64,000 nucleotides of DNA from Sorghum bicolor (lineage: Eukaryota > Streptophyta > Magnoliopsida > Poales > Poaceae): contig NC_012877.2 of assembly GCF_000003195.3 (NCBI RefSeq), positions 16,113,344-16,177,343 on the forward strand. Direction: 5' to 3'. A program made the position numbers and the translations under genes. Below are positions 54,534 through 64,000 of this stretch, one piece after another (the first letter of the stretch is position 1; every line of letters begins with the position of its first letter). Below the pieces are notes generated by a model, which saw only the letters and a program-made list of their open reading frames with translations, was not told where the DNA came from and ran no database searches.

Positions 54534-55019
54534 CTCCAAGCACGAAGAGACGATGACGGAGTCGAAGAAGATCAACGATGGGCGTCGGAGATGAAGAACA
54601 AATTTAGAACAAGCAAGAAGAAGCTCCAAGAACAACAATGGTGCTCTCGGTTTCAACTGGGCAGAGGGGAGGAGGTAGCCGGCCTATAAACCGGACGTTT
54701 AGCACCGGTTGAGAACACAAACCGGTGCTAAAGGGGACCCTTTAGCACCGGTTTGTGTTACAAACCGATGCTAAAGGCTTTGCCTCAGCCCATGGCACTG
54801 ACCGGTGCTAAAGGGGACCCTTTAGCACCGGTTGGTAAGACGAACCGGTGCTAAAGGGTTCCTGCCACGACAGCACCTGTAAGTAGCCGTTGGGCAGGAC
54901 CCTTTAGCACCGGTTCGTGTTACGAACCGGTGTTAAAGGGGCCTTTAACCTCGAGCCGCAAAAAGGCCGAGGTTTTTGACGATTTTGGGCACCGACCAAT
55001 GCCTCATTCTGTAGTAGTG
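54534..55019 (-). repeat. CACTA right end: leader, subterminal repeats and TIR
   Basis: Bases 54534-54680 look like transcribed leader of the minus-strand genes. Bases 54695-54945 contain about nine CCTTTAGCACCGGTT/AACCGGTGCTAAAGG motifs arranged as inverted pairs. The terminal inverted repeat ends TCTGTAGTAGTG at 55019, followed by the CAT duplication. Such repeats are where TNPA-type proteins bind in this superfamily. Confidence 0.88.
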
Positions 55020-55022
55020 CAT

Positions 55023-55274
55023 GATTTATTTTGGGTGACGTGGCCTTTTTTATAATGGAGTCTGGCTTAGTTTGTTCCTGCCATGGCCAGGCTCGGTCGG
55101 CCAGTAACAGGCCTGCTTCGGTTAATAATTAATGGAGCCGATAGTTTAGTTTAACTGCCTCGGTTATGCCTCGGTTATCCATTGATTAACCGAGGCCTTT
55201 CGTTGGAGGCAGTTAGCTCTGCCCGCCTCCATTAACCAAAAGCGACCGTCTTCATTAAAGTTTCTATACTAGTG
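55023..55274. mobile_element. Right end of a third CACTA element
   Basis: It contains TGCCTCGGTTAT, ATTAACCGAGGC and GCCTCCATTAACC motifs in both orientations and ends TTTCTATACTAGTG, the inverse of a CACTAGTATAG terminus. The 16-kb CACTA is inserted in it (at CAT). Its left end was not found within the window. Confidence 0.6.
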
Positions 55275-56063
55275 GGGTTTGCTTACTCTATTGGAAGTCT
55301 GTTTTTTGCCATAAAATACTGTGCACGAGGCATTTTGGGTATGGGTCGCGTTATGCCTACCCTGTTGAAAGACAGTCTTAGGAGACTTGACAAATGCTAC
55401 CAATGGAGGCAATTTGTTATACACTTTCAGATATGCAGTGTTCTGCATTCAGTATAAATTCATCCAACTAACGCTTCCCGCTGCCTATTTTGAACCAGGT
55501 AGGAATGGTGCATCCTGTAATTAGGTGCATGCATGCATGGACGTTAATTGCTGTTCAGGTGACGACGGCGGGGTGACAGCCACACCTGGGCTGCCGCAGT
55601 CACCGGCCAAATGCGGCTTAATTTTGCACGGCCTGGACCACGCATGCGCTTAGCGACGGAGCTAATCAATTGCTCCTCAGTCCATCAGACGAGTCCTCAC
55701 GTAGTGCTTCCCATGCAGACAGAGACGAGGTACGTCCTCAACCACTCCAGGCATGCCGTATGCATGTATATATACGTACGTCCAGGGCTCCGGCCAAGGC
55801 AGGCAGGTCACCGGTAGCCATCGCGCGTTCAGCTGCATCTCGTCACATGCTGCACTTGCTACACTATACTAGAGTCCATGTCGCCAAGACACGACGACAC
55901 AGTCGCTGGGACAAAAGAAGCTAACGGTGTACCGAACCATTTAAATCCCAGTGTCGTACATGCATGCTCTCCGACGATGCTCCCAGTACTTTAGCTAGGT
56001 GTGCCTGCTAATGGGTTAAAACCCACCGGCCGCCTATCCAAATCCAAGCCATAACAAATTAAC
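55275..56063. other. Low-copy-looking flank, no gene recognised
   Basis: Mixed base composition, no long ORF, no LTR or TIR motifs. Contains GCATGCATGCATGG near 55531 and an ATGTATATATACGTACGT stretch near 55763. It may be promoter-distal sequence of a gene to the right. Confidence 0.5.
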
Positions 56064-56066
56064 TCT

Positions 56067-56311
56067 CGCTTTGTTTAGTTCACCCAAAAACCAAAAACTT
56101 TTCAAGATTCTCCGCCACATCGAATTTTGTGGCACATACATAGAGCATTAAATATAGTCAAAAATAAAAACTAATTACATAGTTTATCTATAAATCGCGA
56201 GATGAATCTTTTGAGTCTAGTTAGTCCATATTTAGACAATATTTACCACAAACAAACGAAAATGCTACAGCAGCCGAAAACTTTTCATTTCGACAACTAA
56301 TAAACAAGGCC
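56067..56311. mobile_element. MITE with GGCCTTGTTTAGTT-type ends (245 bp)
   Basis: The left end CGCTTTGTTTAGTTC and right end TAATAAACAAGGCC are imperfect inverted repeats. Inside are the well-known phrases TTTTCAAGATTCTCCG, GAGATGAATCTTTTGAG and AAAACTTTTCATTTCG of an abundant grass MITE. TCT lies on both sides (56064-56066 and 56312-56314), fitting a 3-bp target duplication as in Tourist/PIF-like elements. Confidence 0.82.
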
Positions 56312-56627
56312 TCTCTTATTCAACCCATCCCATTTGTAGTTTCAACCCAACTTATTCCAACTCACACATTTATTTAACCTAACAAACCGGAGGTCCTCCT
56401 CGCGCAGCCAACCGGGCCACGTCGCCCCAAATTCTCCGATTCGTCCACGCCAGCGCCATCTCATCCCTACAGATTCCTATTGGTCCACATCGGCAAGGCC
56501 ATCTCCAAATATAAGCAGCCCCTTCGTGTCCTCAAAAAAAAGGGAAGAAAAACGGAGACGGGAAACTTCTCGTTCTCTCCGACTCCGACACCGCCACCAG
56601 GCCGACCGCGACGGCGAATGGCGTGCC

Positions 56628-56782
56628 ATGGCCGCCGTCGTCCTCCGCCACCGCCGCCTCCTCCTCCTCCTCCTCCTCCTCCTCCTCCTCCTCCTCCTCC
56701 TCCTCCTTTGTCCCCTTCCCTCCGGCGGCGGCGGCGTGGGCACCAGGCGACGGCGCAGCTTGCAGGCGGTGCGGCAACGCAG
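56628..56782 (+). CDS. Possible first exon with polyleucine signal-like segment
   Basis: ATG at 56628 lies in the context GCCATGGCC. The frame reads MAAVVLRHRR, about 17 leucines, then CPLPSGGGG and an Arg-rich tail, ending at AG|GTGAGG (56782/56783), a good splice donor. Basic residues followed by a long leucine run look like a signal peptide, but the run is just the CTC microsatellite and all three frames are open here. The alternative start at 56617 gives a polyproline frame to 57067. The product is unknown. Nearby AAACCCTAG motifs are common in plant 5' leaders. Confidence 0.35.
56657..56707 (+). repeat. (CTC)17 microsatellite
   Basis: Seventeen uninterrupted CTC triplets. They encode Leu, Ser or Pro on the plus strand and Glu, Gly or Arg-type runs on the other, which explains the several artificial ORFs overlapping here. 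Confidence 0.95.
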
Positions 56783-57624
56783 GTGAGGCCCGACGACCTC
56801 CTCCCTCTCCTCCATCCTTCGTGCGGCCTCCTCGGTGCCTCCTCTTGCCTCGACCCCTTCACGCTTCCTGTGGCCGAAACCCTAGCTGCCCGAACCCTAG
56901 GCTTGGCGTGCTGGGGCAGCAGGAGGGCCAAGCTCGGCGGCGGGCGGCGCGATGGTGCTCCTCTCTCTGTTTCCTCTCTCTCCTTCTCCCCTTCTCTACC
57001 CTCCACAGGCCTCCTCGATGCCGCCGCCGTCGGGGACCGTGAGCTCCTCAGCTCAGCGAAACCCTAAGTACTATGCCGGGCCTCGATCTATTTTCCTATT
57101 TGCCCGATGTCAAGTGCCAGCAGGCTGCAGGCTGCACGCGTCGTGCTGCAAGCAGTGGCCATGGACTGCCATGTCAAGTTCACCTAATGCCTTTGGTATA
57201 TTTGGTATAATATTTGGTATATTAATATGTTTCATGCACATAGTTGTTTTTTTAGGTTCCATCCAAAACTAACAGTGATACAATCTTTTTCCTTTCTCTA
57301 CTACATCTTCTAGGATCACGCAGGATAATAAAAGTTATTTAGAGCTATTTTTTAATACGACACAATCTACCATGTTGCCGCCATGTGTTATGCTCTTGAT
57401 GCTAAATAAACAGGTGTCTACATGTAAGTTTGATTTTGTTCTTCAGATTTTTTATGAATCATGTTACATTATATGCACATGCAGTACTTCACACACTTTT
57501 GAATTATTACCTAAATAAAAGCTGCATGTATAGTATTTTCATGACAAAAACAACATCTTCCTATCTATTATTCTTTAGTAGTGTTAATTTATTCTCAGCT
57601 GCTCCTGCATACATCTAGTGTTAT

Positions 57625-58020
57625 AGTATTTCAGTTTTTACAGCTTCTAAAAATATGTGCTTCCATGTTGTTGTCTTTTGTTAGATTGGGACACATCTAC
57701 CAAGACTCAGTATCAATCTGGCTGCTCGACTTATGGATATAGGCTGCTCCGATGGTAAGATATTGACTCCATGTAGTTTCAAAGCCATGTATACAAATCC
57801 AATATTAATCTCTTTTGGCATTAGTATTTCAGTTTTTACAGCTTCTAAAAATATGTGCTTCCATGTTGTTGTCTTTTGTTAGATTGGGACACATCTAGCA
57901 AGCCTCGGTATCAATCTGGCTGCTCGACTTATGGATATAGGCTGCTCCGATGGTAAGATATTGACTCCATGTAGTTTCAAAGCCATGTATACAAATCCAA
58001 TATTAATCTCTTTTGGCATT
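57625..58020 (+). repeat. 198-bp tandem duplication containing a 70-bp exon-like segment
   Basis: Two head-to-tail copies (57625-57822 and 57823-58020) differ at about three bases within the exon-like part. Each contains TTTTGTTAG|ATTGGGACACATCTA...CTCCGATG|GTAAGA, a plausible 70-bp exon (57685-57754 and 57883-57952) that reads open as INLAARLMDIGCSDG in one frame. Because 70 is not a multiple of three, using both copies would shift the frame. The protein is not recognised. Confidence 0.75.
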
Positions 58021-61000
58021 AACGAAGGAGCTCGTGTATTCACTATATTTCATATCCTATTGGGTTTGCACTGTTACACAGCTAGATTCTAATGATTTCA
58101 TTTCTTACCGTTGGTTTTCATAGCATGTGTCTGAACCTTTTTAGTTTTGAATGTCATCGGTTTACAGGTTTTAGTCGGTATGGATTATTCTTTTGCCTAT
58201 CCAGTTTCCTTTCTTTGTGCTTTTTTGTTTGCCCAAACATTTTACTCTTTATATTTATATTACTGCAGCCAAAGCATGTGAATTATTGGGTTGATGTGGG
58301 CTATGTGAGTGCGTGCATTTCCATCTCCGCATGTTTGGTCCATGAAGTATTTGCTGATTTCTTGTTGCCTATTGACATGCCATGTTTATATAGTATAATT
58401 GTGCTTGCTGTATTGTTAGTACTAATGGTTATAGTTACAAATATTTATTTTAGTCTAAACATGGATGCACCATATATTAGCCATTTCTTCTACAGAATGA
58501 AATTGCAGCATATCATCTATGGATTTCTTCTTTATTTTTAGAGGTTTTATGTTTAAATCTTCTGTTCTCTCTGCTCCTACAGCTATGTTTTTCTCTTCAA
58601 ACACCGACCAATTATTTTTGGGAGTCCCCAGCACACCTTTTTCTTATTTATTCAGCCACCAAAATCATATGCCAGTTTTCCCTATCTTATTCCCAAGGCT
58701 CTTTAGACAACAAAAAGACGCATGACTTCTTCAATCTTAACAATATTTGGTTCTTTTACCAAAATTAGGATTATACCAGGTTGAGTAATGCATTTTCCTA
58801 TTGCATTGTACCTACCAGCACAGCTCATGCGCTGATCATTTAGCATTTCCTATTAAAGATATTGTTGTTAGGCAATTGTTATGCTTTACCAGCAAATCAT
58901 TTGATTATTACCTCTTAGCAATTGAGCTGTTTATGCAAGGGCTATTTGTCAAATTGTGTACTCCTTTCTACCAGGGTGTAACTACTGGTGCCAGTGGCAT
59001 TGAGTCTCTATAGTGTGGCTTTGTGTGATTGATTCCAAAATTTTATGCCTCAAAAATGATATCTTTTTGTTTCGTTTTTTTGCTGTTGCCAAAGATTCTG
59101 TCACATTTAAATTTTGAGCAGGCCATACAAGAGCCTTTGTTCTATGAGACTGTAAGATGTAGTGCAGCGTAAATTGTTTCGTGGAAATGCCTATTAAGGT
59201 TAAGCACGCACTATATTTTTGGTGTGGGACATCATCTGCACAACAAAAATGCAATCCTAAAAAAATTGTACGTAGTCTATATTTTCAAATTTTCTTTTAC
59301 AGTTTTGATTAGAAAACTATGAGTTTGTATCGTTGATTTTTTAAATAAGTTCTTCACCCTTACGTACCTTGTTTTGGATTTCAGAACCTGCTCATGCAGC
59401 TAGACATTTATGGGCTACTTATGGCGTCCCAGCGTGTATCTGCTCATGGTCTAATGTTTTCTTCTAGATTAATTCCCCCTCCTAACACACGCCACTGTTT
59501 GTTACCTGAAACACATGCCTACTATAATCCTATGATGAAAACTCAGTATCTATTGCTCAAGGATACAATCTGATGTTCATTTTCCTGTGAGGTACACGTA
59601 CAGGGCATGGCTTGTTCCCTATATGATGAAGTTTTTAAAGAGTTATCTAGCTATCAGCATGCCCTGAAGCTCTAGGTTCATGAACAAATCAAGGATATAA
59701 TCTCATGTCCATTTGCCTGTGAGGTACTGGGCATAGTCTCTTACCTATATTATGCAGTTTTTAAGAGTCATCTAGGTAACAACATGCCCTGAAGCTCTAG
59801 GTTCATGAACAAATGATGATTAATACATTTCTGAAGCCTTTAAGAATCTTTGTCGACTTTTTATATGGTCTAAGCCTATTTTCTGATAATCTCCTATCCT
59901 ACCGAGTTGCCAATTCATCTCGTGCATTCCACATTCGTTAATTATATTTTTTACTTTTATGCCTCTTATCATGATATCTGACACAATTTGAACGACTCTT
60001 AGGGGCTATCTTTCATGTTTCCTAACTAAAGTCAGCTAACTGTGTGTCATGAATTATTGTTGTCGTTGCTCACAACATGTTGATCCCAGTTGCAAAGTTA
60101 TTTTCATGTTTTGGGGTTCTATAGTGTGGCAACAAATGCTACTTACATTCTCTCTCAAATATTTTCATGTTTATTTTGTGGGCTGATGGACAAAGGAGAA
60201 GGATTTAGCTAATTGATTTATTTTTTTTGGGTGACTCCTCCGCTTGCTTTGTCTATATTTTTAGACTTTTCTATGAATCAGATTGGAGACCAACTGGATG
60301 CTTTATTTTATCATTTACTTGATTGTAGCTTCTCTTATCTCATGAAGGCAGGTGAAGCATATTTAATCCTTCATTTTTCTATGCCTACCAGTTGTCTTAC
60401 CCAATCTAATATTTGATGCAGTCCTACCCCATTAAAGGTATGCTGGAGTCGTTCATTTTACCAACCATTGATATAGTGGATGGAAAAGTGTGAAACACAA
60501 TATTGTGTTTACAAATTGCTTTTATATTATGCATTCACCTTTGTTATCAGTACTCTTCTTACTCATGTGCTTACCAGCACGTGCCTTTCATCCTTGTCAT
60601 CATTATCTTGTGTAAAAAAGGATTTATGTTCACACTATATGTTTTGGTTAGTACAATTTGACTGGTCACTATACTTAGTACCAGGTATAGAACTGAACAA
60701 TGTCTAACTCTGATGTCCTATGCACAAAGATAGTGCCATTGTGGTCATGTACAGATCTCAAGCAGACCATAACGGGTCAACTCACCGACAAGATGATGAT
60801 GTCTTCTCTGAGCCTCATCAAGGTCAGCGACCATATAATTTGCAAAAATAAGGTCAGTGACCACAGTAGTAATTCCTTTGTGTTCCTAATATTTGTTGTT
60901 AGTCTTCCTATAGCGTACTCCTTAATATGTACGTTAGACCCGCTTTTAGGAAATTCACACAAAGATGACAAACATGATGGCTATGAATTCGACAGTGCAT

Positions 61001-62600
61001 TGATCCTGCTTCAACCCATACCATTTATTTGTATGTTATGTCATTTTCGGTTAACCATACTATGAATTTGAGTGCTGCCATTCGTTTTGTCTGCAATCAG
61101 CTATGTCTTACGACATGTCTAGAAATATTTATGTTATTTATGATTGAATCTATAGAATATATTTCTTTATCATGCTATTTAAGTCAACCTTGTCATCAAT
61201 TTGAAAGCACAATTTACATACTGTTAAATTTTGGTGCAAATTAATTTCCGATTCAAGTTGTTAATGTGAGCTAGCAGTTTCCAAGTTATAAAACTTCTAA
61301 TTCTGTATCTAACTAGCGCCCATGTTACATAGTCTTATCACTGTTGAAGACTCTGATGATCTCACTGACAATGATGAAACTCTCCCATCTCACTTAACAT
61401 TAGATTAGAGGTCCAAAAGATAAGTATAATCAATCTGTCTTCCAAGCTTTAGACCTCATAAGGCCTCTATGTGTACTGTAACCGTATTTGCAACTTATGA
61501 TGGTACAGCCGCAACAATAACCAGGCATAAAACTGACAGATCGAACAACTGGGCAAAAGTTAGTGCCTGAAAGTTTACTTCAGCAGAAGGCACAAAATAG
61601 GTAGCAAATATTTTTTTACACTCATGTAGCCTCTATTCTCTTTCAGAAAAAATCTAAAGGAAACAAAGATACATACATGTCTATACGTACACCATACCCA
61701 TCATAGACAGGATTCTGAATTATTCAAACCTCGGCTTGTATTTATTTTTTTTTAACCTCTGCTTCTATTTATGTTGTACATAAAACCTACCTATAATACA
61801 TGATCATATAGCTTCTGATCCATGTATGCAGGATATGAACATTAATCTACATGAATCAGTGCCCCCAATTTCAAATTTTAAGGATAATGGACTCACATTC
61901 TTATATTGTGGCTATGTGCATATATTTACTAAAGCCTACAGATATAAAAAATAAAAATATATGGAAAGCACCAAAGTTATAGACTTCCTATTCTTTCATT
62001 AGGTTAGATATTTTCTACATGTGTTGCACAGATCTGCTGTAAGAAGCTATTAATAATAGTACATGTATTTTTACATTCTGATAGGTTATATGTATTTTCA
62101 AAACCAAGGTTGGACACCAATTTGATTTTAAGAACATTATAGCCTCAAATCAGTATAGTCCAGTTCCTCCATACCTATAATCTATTATACAATCTGCTAA
62201 ACATGCTCTTTTTTGAACATCTGCAGTGTCCTTTTGCACTACGAAACATCGTGCTCCTGAGCTTCTAAGCAATAAATATTCAAAGACAGAAGCTTTTCTA
62301 GACTACATTTGGTAGAACTTTAGATCACTAAGTTATGAGGCTACAAACTATCATGGATGATTGTAATTACCAGTGTTGCCCCGCACATCTGCTACCTATG
62401 CCTTACAAAACCAAACACAGTCTATCTTATTCAGCAATTACTTACACTTGCCGAAAATATTAATGGCCTACAATTCATTCTTATTTGTGGCCTACATGAA
62501 TTGGCCAATTTTGTGTTAGCGCACAAGACCTTATCATTCTAAATATAGTTAACATCTTTCACTGTATTTCTACAACTGTTTTGCCTCGGTATTTCTATAG
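58021..62600 (+). other. Possible intron-rich gene body or relic, not recognised
   Basis: AT-rich with scattered splice-like signals and short open segments: near 58266 (after TACTGCAG), 59384 (after TTTCAG), 60700-60815 (MSNSDVLCTKIVPLW, then ...SLIK before GTCAGC) and 61319-61409 (HSLITVEDSDDLTDNDETLP up to TAG). These look like small exons of one plus-strand gene together with the first-exon candidate at 56628, but no domain is recognised and the joins cannot be proved. A tandem repeat of about 130 bp lies at 59561-59815 (GCCCTGAAGCTCTAGGTTCA in each copy). Confidence 0.35.
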
Positions 62601-64000
62601 CTGTTTCACCTCGGCGCGCAAGGGCGCGCCATTCCTACTAGTACTAACTAAACCCGTGGGCCGTGGGTTGTTATAAAAGCCATGGATTTACATGAAAAAT
62701 ATGAAATGTATATATGTAAGGGGTTGCATAAGGAAATATTAATCCTGGATTTAAATATCACGTTTACATTATAAAATTGTATCAAAATTGACTAGAATTT
62801 GTTATAGATGATTTAATATAACAAGCAACTACTTCATGCTAATTTAATGTGGACCCTACATTAAAGCTAGACACTAGAAAGAAGGCAAATTTGTCAGAAG
62901 ACATTGTTAAAATGTGGCTTTTACCGCAAACCACTAAAAAATTGGTGGCGGCTGCACAACGGCAGCGGTGCCTGCTGGCTGCGGTGGCGCGCCAAGCAGC
63001 GGGGTCACGTGCCACTCAATCCTTGAAGCGAGCGGAGCAGCAGCGGCGCCCAGATGCCGCCAGCGCCAGGGAAGGCTACACAGAGAATGGCTAGCTCCGG
63101 CCTCCGCCGAGGAGCAGCAGCAGAGGCGCCCAGAGCGGACTCTGCAGAGGATGCGCCGCGCCGAGCCGCTACCTGCTCGCGATCTTTTTCTCTGAGCGAG
63201 ATGAGCGAACGAATTGTTCGGCAAGAGAATAAGACCAAGGGCACATTCGTTCTTTCGCGTGGTTGTCCACTAAAATCAAATATAATAATGAGGTTAGTGT
63301 CCTACAGCATATAAGCAACGTTTTTAGATGTCTTTTGGCAAATACACTTTTTTAAGTGGTTCGTAGCAAAAAGACAGGTTTTAAGAGTCTCTTGTGGCCA
63401 ATTTTGACTAGAAATAAAAGTTCGCATTACACCTTAAAATTTTAATGAAATTAAGTGAAAATTTATTAGATAAATTTCGAAATATCATGAAGCTAATCTA
63501 TGCCAATTAGCAGAGCAAGATATGCACGTGGGCCCCACATCCAGAAGGCGGACCCTAGAAGTAAAAGCTCTCATTCACATCTTAAATTTTATCAAAATTG
63601 ATTGAAATTAATTAGATAAGGTTCAAAATGTCATGAAGCTAACTTGTGTGCTAGTTAGCGCAACAAGACATGCACATGAGCCCCACATTAAAAGCAAAAC
63701 ACATTTCAAATCAATATATGTGTATACTATGATATATTGAAAATTCAACATCAATCCATGGGTTCAACCCATTCAAACGCCCCAAAAAAGAACCCAATAC
63801 CAAGTTATCAACCCATCCAACCCAATTTTCTATTAAACCCAAACCAACCTAACCCGCTAAGTAAATTATGCCATTCACCCACATGAAAACCCAACCCATT
63901 ATACCCACTAGCAAATATGCCCATGTGTTGCAACGGGAGAAAAACATCAAATGGTCATAAAAAGTGATGACATAATGTTACATATCTATTTATATTTATC
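62601..64000. other. Repeat-rich flank with three related AT-rich units
   Basis: Segments at about 62741-62885, 63400-63553 and 63554-63700 share TYAAAATTGAYTRRAATT, ATCATGAAGCTAA and GACCCTACAT/GCCCCACAT phrases, so they are diverged copies of a unit of about 150 bp. Between them (62940-63230) is a GC-rich block with CGGCGGC and GAGGAGCAGCAGCAG stretches that could be a captured gene fragment; its ORFs overlap on both strands and none is convincing. The right end holds repeated AACCCAACCC and the phrase GCAAATATGCCCATGTGTTG, a type often seen at ends of grass Helitrons or MITEs, but no boundaries could be fixed. Confidence 0.4.

Larger units (their letters stand above)
39019..55019 (-). mobile_element. 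CACTA (En/Spm) transposon, 16 kb
   Basis: The left end CACTACGACA... and right end ...TCTGTAGTAGTG are inverted repeats matching at 18 of the first 24 bases. Both are flanked by the trinucleotide CAT (39016-39018 and 55020-55022), the 3-bp duplication expected for CACTA. Subterminal CCTTTAGCACCGGT repeats lie inside both ends. Minus-strand genes, in transcription order, are a GRF-zinc-finger gene, TNP2-like transposase, and TNPA-like protein fused to a Ulp1 protease. It contains two solo LTRs of the Athila-like family (40681-42335 and 52877-54528). Every gene has stops, so it is not autonomous now. Confidence 0.92.

Noticed and set aside
56467..57006. Poly-Glu, poly-Gly and poly-Arg ORFs on both strands
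   Set aside because: All are frames of the (CTC)17 microsatellite; at most one plus-strand frame could be real.
56009..63900. TAATGGGTT near 56010 and AACCCATTA near 63893 as inverted ends of one large element
   Set aside because: The match is only nine bases, the flanks show no target duplication, and AACCCA phrases are common in the region.
1..64000. tRNA, rRNA or organelle DNA insertions
   Set aside because: No tRNA-like box A/box B cloverleaf or rRNA segment was seen by eye; a tRNAscan run would be decisive.

Overview
The window is intergenic plant chromatin of the kind found in grasses, most likely a panicoid (Sorghum, Miscanthus or Saccharum type). The evidence is the Sirevirus LTRs with CACCGGACGC/GCGTCCGGTG palindromes, Tat-clade Ty3 elements, CACTA transposons with CCTTTAGCACCGGT subterminal repeats, and a GGCCTTGTTTAGTT-type MITE. 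No complete host gene is recognised. About 55 kb is nested transposable elements. The last 9 kb holds a possible but unrecognised host gene.

Layout. (1) 1-6204 is the 3' part of a Sirevirus-type copia element (end of RNase H, an env-like reading frame full of stops, 3' LTR). It is inserted in the left LTR of (2), a minus-strand Tat-type gypsy element spanning 6205-27736. That outer element has lost its protease and reverse transcriptase and carries an opposite-strand, spliced, plant-mobile-domain gene. This antisense gene is itself split by (3), a solo Sirevirus LTR (7601-9038), and (4), a complete 12-kb Tat-type element (9204-21186; TSD CAGGC; two LTR differences). Element (4) has gag-pro, pol and a second, different spliced antisense gene. 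(5) 27737-28812 is the right end of one CACTA element. (6) A 16-kb CACTA element (39019-55019; TSD CAT) encodes, on the minus strand, a TNP2-like transposase, a GRF-zinc-finger/membrane protein, and a TNPA-like protein fused to a Ulp1-type protease. (7) A non-autonomous Athila-like element (31026-38470) with one intact 831-codon gag-protease ORF had inserted into the Ulp1 exon. The left CACTA end plus this element were then tandemly duplicated (9,649-bp unit), and one copy of the element collapsed to a solo LTR (40681-42335). A second solo LTR of the same family lies at 52877-54528. (8) 55023-55274 is the right end of a third CACTA. After that come a MITE, a possible first exon with a polyleucine tract, a duplicated 70-bp exon-like segment, and AT-rich sequence.

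How the parts relate. Nearly every old reading frame is disabled by stop codons that C-to-T change would explain (CAG to TAG, CGA to TGA), as expected for methylated, silenced plant repeats. Exceptions are the 831-codon gag-protease ORF, which is fully open, and the inner Tat pol, which has one TAG at its start. Target-site duplications, shared junctions and LTR differences allow the order of events to be read.
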